Of a DNA stretch of 64,000 bases, positions 34,301 through 45,209 are shown one piece after another. Below the pieces are notes generated by a model. The model saw only the letters and a program-made list of their open reading frames with translations. It made no database searches and had not been told where the DNA came from. The first letter of the stretch is position 1, and every line of letters begins with the position of its first letter. This stretch comes from Patiria pectinifera (taxonomy: Eukaryota; Echinodermata; Asteroidea; Valvatida; Asterinidae): contig CM057141.1 in NCBI GenBank assembly GCA_029964075.1, positions 10,044,001-10,108,000 on the forward strand, given 5' to 3'. The translations under genes were made by a program, and so were the position numbers.

Positions 34301-36246
34301 GGAGATCTTGTAATTTTTTTGTAAAAAAAAATCAAAATTGTATAATGTAAACTTAAATCACTTCTGCTTCCGATAACATGCCTTTCAAAATAGCGTCGGT
34401 AGTATTGTTGGAAAAAATTATTTCACCATTTCTATATTTGTAGTATCACTAGTAAAGCAAGGAATCGTTTATATTTCATGTATTTTGTGCCTGGATTATT
34501 CTCATTTGCGCCACAAAAATTATCAAGACTAGCCATCAAAAGTGATTAAAACTTGCCTCACCTACTTAAAAATATATTTGAGGTGGGTCATTCCACAATT
34601 ATGCTTAACGTACATCATGGCCGCTAGCGCCGCAAACATTCAGTCTGACCGGCCGTACAACGCGCCGTACACACAGCCAGCCCGGCGCGGTATCAGTGTG
34701 CATTGCTGCACTGTGTACGGCCCATCCCGTGTGGCCGAAAATTCTGCAGGACTGCAGAAACACACTACGATGTTTCTCCACAGGTTCGAGTTTTGCAATC
34801 TCGTCATTTCAATGGAAAATACATACACAGAAAATGAAGATCACGCTCTGTGAATTAATTTTCAGAAATCCTCTTTTTCCATCGATGGTTGTTTTACTAT
34901 TTTTACGATCCAACTTCGGCTGATTGATTCCGCACGGAAAATGAACTTGTGAGTACTTGCAGTAGTCACTGGTTCCGATCCTTCATCATAGCATTGATTC
35001 TGTTAGCACGCGAAGGGTACCAGTGTACCATGCTGCACTCGTCTGCACACCTGACCAGCGCAACACGTGCATCTTAAGTACCGACACAGGAACTAGACCT
35101 ACATAACCACACCCTCGGCCCCGAGCGAAAAATCACATAATCGCACTAATGGCAACCACATGGTCTTCAACTTTGTTCTCACATTGGGTGTTCAATATGT
35201 GCGTGCGGCATACATATCGATCAACGAAGTTTATGTCCGTAAGTAAATTTCGGATATTTCGGCAAGCAAAACTCATTATGAATAATTAATTAGCACAATC
35301 TACCCCCCTATTTTCTCAACGGATTCACACGATTCACGTTGGTGGACTTTTGAGGCCCCAAAAACCGGATTTCTGGATAAAACCGGAGAAATCACATCCC
35401 TGCTGGGTACAGTAAGCTCATTGGTTGAACTGTGACCCTCTTTTCTCCTGATTGGAGAAGAGCCTACAACTAATTTCCCTCTTATCTGCATAACACAGCA
35501 TCGCCTTATCCGGGAATGGCCCCGGGGGCTCAGAGCCTAGTACGCATGGCCGTCTGTGTGCCTCTTCTATTCGTAAAAAGGGGTGTGCAGAATAGTGATA
35601 ATAGAAATATCCCTAAGTCGTAATTTTAACGCTTTCTGGTTTCTACAAACATTATTCGAGGTATTGTTCTATAGCAAATGAGCATATTAGTCCACTTTAT
35701 TCTAGAAAATAATCTGTATTCGCTTCATTCTATCATGCAGTGAATCCTGCACGCTACCACATGCTCGCATTCACTTACCATGTAGTAGCACCTTCAATGA
35801 TGCCCCTATAATTGCCTCACAAAAACAATAGATTTTGTGAAAACTCTTTTTAAATTTCCTTTTTATTCCTTGAAAGGATCATTTTAAAATCTCATCTCTA
35901 CTCCGTAGTCGTTTAAAGGAAATCCCTCAGGTCAACATGACCACTTTTTGGCCAAATGTATGAACATGACGAAACTCAAAATGGTTTAACTCGAACAGTA
36001 TTAAGTTCAAAGCCAATTTCAGTACGTTGGCATTTTTCAACCCCCCAAAAATTATTGATAAATGAAGTAAATGGCCAGATTTATTCCTCAGCCAATCACA
36101 TCTGTCTCCAATACAGTGTTGTAATCTCTGTGTCATGTAATAAGTAGGCCTCCATATTAAGTCAAATCACTATTGAAGATTTACATGGGAGGGTAATTTT
36201 TATCAGGGAGCTTAGCCACTGCATTTTTTCTCGTAAGTCTACATAC
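34301..36246. other. Non-coding stretch, no gene recognised
   Basis: A GC-richer patch with several CpGs at 34618-34745 holds short ORFs on both strands with no known domain. Otherwise A/T-rich. It may be intronic if the minus-strand gene model is right. Confidence 0.4.
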
Positions 36247-36441
36247 CTCATTATTAAGGGAGGTTTCACTGTCCACGCTGGTATGTGTTGAGGTGAGTGA
36301 TCTTGCCACGACTGAATTATTGTTGACAAGACCTTTTAAGTTATCCAGCTTGTCTTTCAGGTAGTGTAGGGTGGAGTTTGTTCTCTCCTTGGCGCAGTCC
36401 AGCATGTCAGCCTGATAGGATACACGCTGATCGATTAAAAG
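36247..36441 (-). CDS. Putative internal exon of an unidentified host gene (195 bp, phase 0-0)
   Basis: On the minus strand, ...CCATTGCCATCCACAG gives an acceptor and AATGAG|GTATGT a strong donor. The 65 codons between are open and read LLIDQRVSYQADMLDCAKER and on to LHYLKDKLDNLKGLV, an amphipathic helical pattern, then a Ser/Thr-rich tail (TSTHTSVDSETSLNNE). 195 bases with both borders in phase 0 is a coherent exon. The pattern could be part of a helical-bundle or coiled-coil protein, but I do not recognise the gene. This is the best of the four exon candidates. Confidence 0.5.
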
Positions 36442-37710
36442 CTGTGGATGGCAATGGAATATTTTGACAAAGTTAACCATATGTCAGCTCAACAGCTTGA
36501 CAGGAAACAAGCTGATAGATTTGAAGCTGTGGATGAAAATAGTACATCGGGCAAAGTCAGTCTTGTTGTTTGTTCTGAAGTTGCAGGGTTGGCGATTTTT
36601 TTGTTTTGTTTTTGTTTTTTTACTTTCAACATATTGAAATGTAAAAAATGTGTCTAAATCTCCCCATGCACCCTTATACCCATCACTAAAGAGTTTACAG
36701 GTTCCTATTATACCCATCATCCAAAAAACTCTATCAATTAATAACTGCTTTTCAAAAAAAATTGTATTGAGTCAGTAATTTATAAACATCACCGATTGAT
36801 TGCATCTACATATAGTCTACATCATTGGTTTGATGGTATATTTGCAGCTATCCAAAAAGTAATTGGCGTAATTTTGTTGAAAAACATACTTGGTTGAAAG
36901 ATAATAATGGGACTAAACTCCCTATTTAATATTTTTTCTCGCTAGCTGTCATTTTGAAGAAATCAACGATACAAGGCCTTTCCAACGGTGCGTCTTAAGA
37001 AGCACCTTAGGAAATTCAAATTAGTAGTTTGTTGGTTTTTTGGCGAAGCAAGCGCAAGCATTGACACGATGCACACGCGCGCGCGGTTGCTATAATTCGT
37101 TGGATCAGTGCACGACATCGCGTAGCTGCAATCGGCTCAGTGAGAACGTGTCTCGGACGCTGAATTCAGGCCCAATTCAAAACATGATTCAGCACCTTTT
37201 GATTTGAAATCGAGTTCCTAGAATGGTGTTTTTCTTGAAAAATGCAGCTGAAGCTAAGCTGAAACTTCATCAGATTGGTTGTTCAGCATCCTTCTTCAGA
37301 TATTGAGCACGTTTGTTGCTTCAAACGAACAAAACGCACAAATTAAAAATGATGGACTATACCTTTAATACTGAAGAAACTTTGAAGGTGCATGGCTTGA
37401 TTGATACAGCTGATATACGTTGTGGATATGGATAAAAAATGTGATGTATGGTACGTGTACATGGTAGACAAAAAAATAATACAGTTCTCTATAGGCATGT
37501 TGATTTCACAAAAAAATGCTTCTAATTGCAAAACCGGCAGCACTAATCCTTGTGTAACTTATAGTGTTTGATTAATGGTCCTTCATACAAGGTGGAGAAC
37601 AGAAATCAGGCCTTACACCTTTAAAAGGTGGAGAAATGCTAGGGATAAGACTATCAATTGGGACTTAATACAAATGTACACATTTTGATGGTGCAGATAA
37701 GCCTATACTG

Positions 37711-37761
37711 TTGTGAATCAACTGTACTTGTGTATAATACACAAGTACAGTTGATTCACAA
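37711..37761. repeat. Perfect hairpin, 24-bp arms
   Basis: TTGTGAATCAACTGTACTTG... (37711-37734) is the exact complement of 37738-37761 with a 3-base spacer (TAA). Possible cruciform or end product of a foldback element. Confidence 0.8.
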
Positions 37762-37971
37762 TATTACTGTAAACAGATCAAGGAATGATTAAAGCAAACG
37801 TGAGTGTGCTGTCTTTAAAATTCGAACAAAACCTTTTAAACTCAGATTTTGACTTTAATCAGATCAACGATTTTGGGTAATTATGCAAAAACTATATGTA
37901 CAATTGTTATACCTCTGTCTTGAATACTGTATTTTGCATTGGCCTAGAATGATCACATGTTTAGTTTATAA

Positions 37972-38034
37972 AAAGTCATAGCACACTCCCTGTGGGATAT
38001 CAGGTACATCCCACAGGGAGTGTGCTATGACTTT
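37972..38034. repeat. Perfect hairpin, 26-bp arms and 11-base loop
   Basis: AAAGTCATAGCACACTCCCT... (37972-37997) is exactly complementary to 38009-38034, with loop TATCAGGTACA. Stem length is near that of a microRNA precursor, but perfect pairing is more typical of a young inverted duplication. Confidence 0.8.
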
Positions 38035-38712
38035 GTTCGTACGGTACGTATGCGTACGCGTACACACGCGTTTCACACGTAAAACGTTGCCAACTTGCAG
38101 ACTATCAGCTGTTTTGAGCACGCGTCATGCGTGTGAGTTGTCGTTAGATTGTCATGATTGTTGTGCTTACTGCTGTTTGTTTTCGTGATTTTTACATCAA
38201 AATCCAAAAAATCCAATACATAGGTTTCGCCTCGGGTGCTATGCGCCCCTCGGGTGTTCAAAACGTCATATCCCATATCACACAAGTCAACAATTGTTAA
38301 ATGTAAGTTGAGTCGATTCTGATGAAATAGGCATGTTTGAATGTGTAAACAACATCTTACATTTTTTTAATTAAGTGGAATCTGTTGATTTAAATGATTA
38401 AAATGACCCTCAATCAGTTTACTTTGCCAAAAGCAAGATTTTTACAAACAAGTGATTCAAATTTCTTTAAAAAAATCTTTTGATTAAAAATTTGCCAACC
38501 CTCTGAAGTTTTGCATGAAAATAGTACATTGGATAAAGATTGCCTATTGTCAGTAACTTTGAATTACAAAATCAAAGATATCACATGGAACAGGGACTGG
38601 AAAGAATTGGACCCCAAATTTATAGAATGACCCTTATGGATTGATACCGTCAATGAAAAAAATATTATACAAAAATCTGTAGGACTTTTCAATTATAATA
38701 AGAAATACTCAC

Positions 38713-38826
38713 CTCTGATGCCAACAAATGCATTTCCAATGCACATGTGCAAGCACTTCCAATGACATCAAAGAATGTTTTGTCACTCCGAACACAATGC
38801 AAGCCCCAGGATGATATTAACTCGCC
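38713..38826 (-). CDS. Putative internal exon of an unidentified host gene (114 bp, phase 0-0)
   Basis: On the minus strand, TCAGAG|GTGAGTATT is a near-consensus donor. 38 codons upstream of it are open and read GELISSWGLHCVRSDKTFFD and on to ALEMHLLASE. The acceptor is less clear: an AG after CCACCACGAAAA at 38827-38828 with a C/T-rich stretch upstream (CTCTCTCCCTCCCGGG). Phase 0 at the donor fits the phase-0 start at 36441. The joined peptide continues as helix-like sequence. The family is unknown to me. Confidence 0.4.
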
Positions 38827-39003
38827 CTTTTTCGTGGTGGGGGTGACGGCCCGGGAGGGAGAGAGTTGGAGGGGAGTATTTTCTATTTTATTAGAATAGA
38901 AAATCCCTATCGGTACTAGTCTATGTAATAGACCATGGTCTATGATATGTGAGCAAATTCGCTGATTATTTAGGCAAGACAACCGCCTCTTGACCTCTAG
39001 ATT

Positions 39004-39429
39004 TTGACCAATCAGCAGGCACTTTCTATATCGGATCTTTGGTCATTCACCCGTTGGCGTCATAGACAATGGATTAAAACAAAACCTGTGTCACGCGACA
39101 TTTCGTTCCATTCGGAACGTTCCCGAGTCGCGCCTGCTGATGCAGCTGGGGTGGGGCTTCGCCTGGGGACACCCTACAATTTTCTCGCCAGTACACCTAA
39201 TGCCAGGCCCCTTGGGGAACCACCCCATGCCGTAGTCGCCGGCGTGACTGACGCTCCATTCCATTCAGAACGCTGCTCAGTTGCGCCAATCGTTGAGGCA
39301 GGGGCGGAGCTTCGACCAGAGACACCCCACATATTTTACACTAACACAACAAATGCTAGGGCCCACGAGAGGCTGCCCCCCGGTGTGAGCGGAAACGCAA
39401 CGGACACGGCCTCCCTTACGTGTTGCTGA
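39004..39429 (+). other. ORF with an internal duplication, of unknown nature
   Basis: The 141-residue ORF contains two related blocks of about 50 residues, FHSERSRVAPADAAGVGLRL... and FHSERCSVAPIVEAGAELRP..., so about 150 bp of DNA has been duplicated. The region is GC-rich and leads into the gag-associated minisatellite of element C. It may be part of that retrotransposon's leader and not a protein. Confidence 0.35.
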
Positions 39430-39589
39430 ATTTGCTCATGCACCGGGGGCAGGAAACTGTCCGATTATACCCCAGGCTACGCAGACTGGAATGGTTGTAG
39501 CGGATCTCACTCAGCAGTGCCTGATTTCCTGCATTCCGGAGTGGCAAGCCCAAATCTCCAGTCGGAGTGGGTCCACGCTGCACGGGTTG

Positions 39590-40560
39590 TTGGAGCGGAG
39601 CCAAGGGAGTCTATGGCGCGGGAGTCTATGGAGCGGAGCCGGTGGAGTTGCTCCGCACACGAGGCTATAGGGCGGACCTGACGCAGCTGCTCCGCACACG
39701 AGTCAATAGGGCAGAGCCGATGGAGTTGCTCCGCACACAAGGCAATGGAGCAGAGCTGGCAGAGCTGCTCTGCACAGGATTCTATGGGGCGGAGCTGACG
39801 CAACTGCTCCACACGGGAGTCTATGGAGCGGAGCCAACGCAGCTGCTCCGCACTAGAGTCTATGGAGCGGAGCCGGTGCAACTGCTCCGTATGAGAGTCA
39901 ATAGGGCGGAGCCAGCGCAGCTGCTCCGCACACAAGTCACTGGAGCAGAGCCAACGTAACTGCTCCACACAGGAGTCTATGGGGCGGAGCCGGTGTCATA
40001 TGAAAATCGGACTCGTATAAAAATCGGACTCTTTTTCCCTTTTATTTGTTTAACCCTCTCACGTGACTGGTCCCTCTCCTAATTATCTATGCATGAGCAT
40101 GCGCAATACCAGCAATAAGTCCGTATTTCATAAAACCTAAATTCATGCTACATCGGCGCAACTGCTCCGCACGGGAGTCAATGGGGTGGAGTCGGCGCAG
40201 CTGCTCCACACACAAGTCAATGGAGTGGAGCCGGCGCAGTTGCTTCGCACACAAGTACAGTCGAGTCTCGTTAATACAAACTCGTTCGGACCTAGCCAAA
40301 TTGTTTGTTATATCAGTATTTTGTATTAAGAGGAACATCAGTCCCATTCATTGTGCACATAAATGCACAGTCGGGACTAAGGCTTTATGTTTGTTATAAC
40401 CAGAATTTTGTATTAACAGAGTTTGTACTAACGAGAGTCGACTGTAAATGGATCGGGGCCGACGCAGTTGCTCCGCAGGGGAGTCTATGGGGCCCAGCCA
40501 GCGCAGCTGCTTCACACTCGAGTCAATGGGACGGAGCCGATGCGGCTGCCCCCCCGCTAC
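39590..40560. repeat. 39-bp GC-rich minisatellite in front of a Gypsy gag
   Basis: A 39-bp unit (GCTCCGCACACGAGTCTATG, then GGGCGGAGCCGACGCAGCT) is repeated at least nine times at 39600-40000, then at 40150-40257 and 40447-40540. Because 39 is a multiple of 3, it encodes a 13-residue repeat (LLRTRVYGAEPTQ) with no stop on the plus strand over 39567-39959, and a matching open frame on the minus strand. It is cut by a 150-bp unrelated segment (about 40000-40150) and by the MITE at 40258-40444. Confidence 0.8.
40258..40444. mobile_element. Small mariner/pogo-like MITE (187 bp)
   Basis: The ends CAGTCGAGTCTCGTTAATAC and the complement of GTACTAACGAGAGTCGACTG are inverted repeats. TA flanks both sides (40256-40257, 40445-40446). 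No ORF. It interrupts the 39-bp minisatellite, whose units resume directly after it. Confidence 0.8.
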
Positions 40561-40699
40561 ACGGAGTATAGCGGAACCCGGAACCCATGTAGCCGGCTCG
40601 CAATGCACTACTCCAGGGGAGGGGACCCACAGGATTCCACCACCTGGTGTTTCCGTATGGAGCTTACCCCTACTGCTTGGGGAAGACAAGCTGTGCCCA

Positions 40700-41278
40700 G
40701 GGTTTTGGGGCCTCCTCAATAAGTTCGACGGAAGCTCCTCGTGGTCTGACTACTTGATCCATTTTGAGAGCGTGGCTGCAGTCAATCATTGGAGTGAGGC
40801 TGAAAAGGCGATGTTCCTGGCATCCCATCTCAGGGGGACGGCCCAAGAGGCATTGGCGGATATGGCACCAGACACGCGAAAATAATACTCCTCTATCCTA
40901 GACAACTTTGAACAATGATTTGGGGTGACATCACAAATTCGAACGCAAGGATGCAGTGAGTCACTTGCTGACCTGCGACAATCGATTCGACGTTTGGTCG
41001 CCAAGAGCTACCCGAAGCTACCCACGCAGTCCCACGAAGATTTAGACAGTAGAACAACCTCCCCAAACCCAACTGAGGGAAGGGCACTGGCTGTTGGGGC
41101 TTGGCACACGCAGAGCTCCCACCCACCAGTGGAGTGCTACGGGTGTCACAAACTCAGACACATCCGGCGGAACTGCCCTCACGAGAAGTGGAAGTCAGCC
41201 ACTGACCGACAACGAGTTACCTGCCCAGGCCAGACCGGCTCTAGCGGGAACTTCCAAAGCCAGTGTGTTTACTCCTAG
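40700..41278 (+). pseudogene. gag: Gag remnant of Gypsy element C
   Basis: One frame reads KFDGSSSWSDYLIHFESVAA and EAEKAMFLASHLRGTAQEAL, the typical Gypsy capsid start, then a stop at 40884. After a frame change the capsid end and a zinc knuckle follow (CYGCHKLRHIRRNC near 41130-41175). The frame of the preceding minisatellite ORF (40448-40885) is continuous with this gag, so the repeat may once have been its N-terminal coding part or leader. Confidence 0.75.
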
Positions 41279-41589
41279 ACACCAGAGCGGCGTTGAGTTT
41301 AATGTCTGGGCAGGTTAACAATGCCTGGCCCAGGGCTGAGAGACTTTGAGAATGGCGGATGGTAGTCCCATGCCGGCCCATGGACCACACCTGTACGGTG
41401 GCCGATATCGAGCCAGACATGATACTGGGAATTGATTTCCTATCTAGAAATCACTTCAAATGGCGTTGGGGTGACAACATCATCATCATCAATGGGAAGG
41501 CGGTTCCCTTGGAAGGCGTCAAACAAAAGCCCATGGTTGCGAGAGTGCAGGTGTCGGAGTGTGCATTGACAATGAAAAGTGTGCATTGA
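41279..41589 (+). pseudogene. pol: Protease remnant of Gypsy element C
   Basis: The ORF at 41359-41589 contains DMILGIDFLSRNHFKWRWGD, the C-terminal flap of retroviral-type aspartic proteases. The DTG active site should lie near 41285 (LDTRAALSLM in a worn reading). The frame is cut off near 41590 by the second Helitron-like array; reverse transcriptase and the rest are absent. Confidence 0.65.
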
Positions 41590-42517
41590 AAATTGTGCAT
41601 TGAAAAGTGTTGTTAAGATGACGTCATAGCGGGGCATGTGACGTCATCACGAAAGGACATTTCTCAAGTCTTGTATTGAGAAAACTGTAGGTTCCATTGG
41701 GTCAATATTCAGTATAGGAACGTAGTCTTACACGTGTTGTAGAGGCAAATTTACAGAGAGGCATGATAAACACCATCAATGTAATTTTATATCAGATTTA
41801 AATTAAAACAAAGTCTGTATTTGTAACAAGTCGATGTCGATCTTTCTGATGAACACTGCTGCTTGTGCAAAGCAAGCAGCACCTTCTTGTGGCAGAAAAA
41901 AAATGTTTTGCCTTTTCAGTCAGAATTCTGCAATTTTCTTTGTCTCTTCTCATTTCTTTAACAACAGGGGATTTGTGAAATAATGGAAACATCATACAAA
42001 ATAAAGGAACACAGATCTGATTTTGCTTTTTATGGGAATTGATAGAATCCAGGGTCTTCATTTTTTGATAAAACGTGCACATTTGCATGACCCTTCTTTC
42101 CAGTTAAAACCGGATGTGACTTAATTTTTGCAATTGGTAAAAAATGTGAACTTGCTTTCAACGATGTACGGGTTGCTTTTCAAAAATCTGATAATCAAAG
42201 TTGATAATTAAAATTGAATTGACGTCACGATGATATCTTCACATGACATGTAACATCACATTAAACGTGCATATTTTGGAGGCCAATATCTACAGAAATA
42301 CATGTCCGATTGGGTTGAAAGATGGTTAAGTACCTAAACCCTGATGTGTTATAGATGAAATTTGAAGTGACATCACAATGACGTCATCACGTGACATGTG
42401 ACGGCATATTAAAAGTACATATTTTGAAGGCCAATATCAAGTCTGACAGGACATAAAAATACAATAACAAATTACCGAAACCACCGTACGTTTGTACACA
42501 AACATAAGTAAATCTAG
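41590..42517 (+). repeat. Array 2 unit 1 (left-truncated)
   Basis: It enters in the middle of a unit (GTTAAGATGACGTCAT near 41612). It ends with a worn ACCGAAACCACC motif, the hairpin TTTGTACACAAA and CTAG at 42514-42517. Confidence 0.55.
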
Positions 42518-43260
42518 TTCTTGGCTGTTTCGGCAACCAGCCAATTGGCAGCCTTTGTTTTCGTTAAGATTTTTATTGGCTGTTTTGGCAACCGGCTGAA
42601 ACAGCCTTTGTTTTTGTTAAAATTGGGGTTTTGGGGGGCTTTTTTCGCAAATTTGCGAAAAAGCCTTTGTTTTTGTTTTGATTTTTGGCTTTTTCGCAAT
42701 TTTGCGAAAAAGCCTTTGTTTTTGTTCTGATTTTTAAAAAAAAAATTTAAATTTTTTTTTTAAAAATCAGAACAAAAACAAAGGCTTTTTCGCAAAATTG
42801 CGAAAAAGCCTTTGTTTTTGTTCTGATTTTTAAATTTTTTTTGGCTTTTGCGCAAATTTGCGAAAAAGCCTTTGTTTTTGTTCTGATTTTTTGGAGGGGC
42901 TGTTTCAGCACTTTTGCCGAAACAGCCTTTGTTTTCGTTAAGATTTTTTTGGGGGGGGGGCTGTTTCGGCACTTTTGCCGAACAGCCTTTGTTTTCGTTA
43001 AAAAATTTTTTTTTTATTTTTTTATGGCTTTTCCGCATAGTTGCGGAAAAGCCTTTCTTTTTATTCTGGTTTTTTGGCTTTTTCGCAAAATTTGCGAAAA
43101 AGCCTTTGTTTTTGTTCTGATTTTTTTTTTAGCTGTTTCGGTGACTCACCGAAACAGCTCTTGTTTTCGTTAAGATTTTTTTTTTTTTTTTTTTAGCTGT
43201 TTCGGTGACACACCGAAACAGCTCTTGTTTTCGTTAAGATTTTTTTTTTTCTTTTTTCTT
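42518..43260 (+). repeat. Cluster of tandem 5' hairpin modules
   Basis: About eleven modules of 50-65 bp follow each other. Each is a hairpin with a stem of type GGCTGTTTCGG, GGCTTTTTCGC or GGCTTTTCCGC, followed by CTTTGTTTTTGTTCTGATTT or CTTTGTTTTCGTTAAGATTT and a T-run. They match the single module at the start of the array 1 unit at 10670. One pair is arranged head to head (42687-42810). No coding potential despite spurious ORFs. Confidence 0.75.
42687..42810. repeat. Perfect 124-bp palindrome
   Basis: The left arm 42687-42748 is the exact reverse complement of 42749-42810, with no spacer (centre AAATTT|AAATTT type). Each arm contains one 5' hairpin module, so the DNA can form a large cruciform with nested hairpins. 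Confidence 0.85.
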
Positions 43261-44146
43261 TTTTTCTCCTTTTTCAGACTTTTTCTCCATAGGTTTAACA
43301 CACGTTTCTTCCACCAGTCCACTTTGCCACTTTTTCAAATCCGATTGATTTCAGACTTGATACATACTTAGACCACCACCCACAGATGGTCCTAGAAGAA
43401 ATTCGTGACCGTGACGTCATCAGGTGTCGGATTACGTCACATTAAAGATGCATTTTTCCCCATATGTTTTGTACACGCTTTAAAACACTCCACTTTGGCC
43501 TCTTCGTAAATCCGATCGACCTCAGACTTGATACATACCTAGACCACCACCCACAGATGGTCCTAGAAGAAATTTGTGATCGTGACGTCATCAGGTGTTG
43601 GGTTACGTCACATTAAAGATGCATTTTTCCCCATAGGGTTTGTACACGTTATAAAACACTCCACTTTGGCACTTTTGTAAATCCGATCGACCTCAGACTT
43701 GATACATACTTAGACCACCACCCACAGATGGTCCTAGAAGAAATTTGTGATCGTGACGTCATCAGGTGTTGGGTTACGTCACATTAAAGATGCATTTTTC
43801 CCCATAGGGTTAATTTGTACACGTTTTAAAACATTCTACTTTGGCACTTTTGTAAATCCGATCGACGTTAGACTTGGTACACACTTAGACTACCACCCAC
43901 ATATGGTCCTAGAAGAAATTCGTGATCGTGACATCATCAGATGTAAGGTTACTTCACATTAAAGATGTATTTTGCCCCGTAGGTTTTGTACACGTTTTTC
44001 TTCAAATCACACTTTGGCACTTTATGTCTGATCGACTTTTCACTTGGCAGATGACATTCGAAATGACTTCATCAAGTGTTCATCATGTGCACAGAGTATT
44101 TCAAATATCCGAAACAGCTTGTGTTTGTCCACAAACACATTTCTAG
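43261..44146 (+). repeat. Array 2 unit 2 body
   Basis: Internal modules of about 180 bp (CCACCACCCACAGATGGTCC, GTGACGTCATCAGG, ACATTAAAGATGCATTTTTC) repeat about four times. The end is CCGAAACAGCT (44109-44119), the hairpin TGTTTGTCCACAAACA and CTAG. The AGCTGTTTCGG stem at 43195 is complementary to that end. Confidence 0.65.
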
Positions 44147-45209
44147 TTTTTTTTTTTTTTTTCAGACTTTTTCTCCATAGGTTTAACACACGTTTCTTCC
44201 ACCAGTCCACTTTGCCACTTTTTCAAATCCGATTGATTTCAGACTTGGTACATACTTAGACCACCACCCACAGATGGTCCTAGAAGAAATTTGTGATCGT
44301 GACGTCATCAGAAGTCAGGTTACGTCACATTAAAGATGCATTTTTCCCCATATGTTTTGTACACGTTTTAAAACACTCCAGTTTGGCATCTTCGTAAATC
44401 CGATTGACTTTAAATTTAATTCATACTTAGACCACCACCCACAGATGGTCCTAGACGAAATTCGTGATCGTGACGTCATCAGGTGTTCGGTTACGTCACA
44501 TTAAAGATGCATTTTTCCCCATATGCTTTGTACACATTTTAAAACACTCCAGTTTGGCATCTTTGTAAATCCGATCGACTTTAAACTTAATTCAGACTTG
44601 GACCACCACCCACAGATGGTCCTAGACAAAATTCGTGATCTTGACGTTATCAAGTGTCAGGTTACCTCACATTAAATATGTATTTTTCCCCATAGGGTTT
44701 GCACATGTTTTAAAACGCTCCATTTCGGCACTTTCGTAAATCCGATCGACGTTCCATTTGGTACACACTTAGACCATCACCCACAGATGGTCCTAGAAGA
44801 AATTTGTGACCGTGACGTCATCAGGTGTCGGGTTACGTCACATTAAAGATGCATTTTTCCCCATAGGTTTTGTACACGTTTTAAAACACTCCACTTTGGC
44901 CTCTTCGTAAATCTGATCGACCTCAGACTTGGTACACACATAGACCACCACCCACAGATGGTCCTAGAAGAAATTCGTGATCGTGACATCATCAGGTGTA
45001 AGGTTACTTTACATTAAAGATGCATTTTTCCCCATAGGTTTTGTTCACGTTTTTCTTCAAATAATACTTTGGCACTATACACCTGTATGTCTGATTGACT
45101 TTTCACTTGGCAGATGACATTCGAAGTGACTTCATCAATTGTTCGTCACGTGCACAGAGTATTTCAAATATCCGAAACAGCTTGTGTTTGTCCACAAACA
45201 CATTTCTAG
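44147..45209 (+). repeat. Array 2 unit 3
   Basis: A near copy of unit 2 without the 5' hairpin cluster: the same 180-bp modules and the same 3' end, CCGAAACAGCT, hairpin, CTAG at 45206-45209. Confidence 0.6.

Larger units (their letters stand above)
36442..38712. other. Non-coding, probably intronic; two perfect hairpins
   Basis: No domain-bearing ORF. It contains the inverted repeats at 37711-37761 and 37972-38034, listed separately, and CpG-containing alternating purine-pyrimidine sequence (CGTACGGTACGTATGCGTAC) at 38039-38060. Confidence 0.4.

Noticed and set aside
34542..34923. CpG-rich patch with overlapping ORFs as a promoter or first exon
   Set aside because: No TATA or initiator context, no domain, and the patch is short; similar GC patches occur in dispersed repeats.
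39507..39968. 153-residue minus-strand ORF with 13-residue repeats (AEQLRWLRSIDSR type)
   Set aside because: It is the reverse frame of the 39-bp minisatellite; the unit length being a multiple of three keeps it open, so the frame itself is no evidence for a gene.
42514..43173. Overlapping ORFs with phenylalanine/cysteine-rich or lysine-rich repeats (for example 42841-43173 plus, 42760-43038 minus)
   Set aside because: They are translations of the tandem hairpin modules and T-runs; they have no domain and are explained by the repeat structure.
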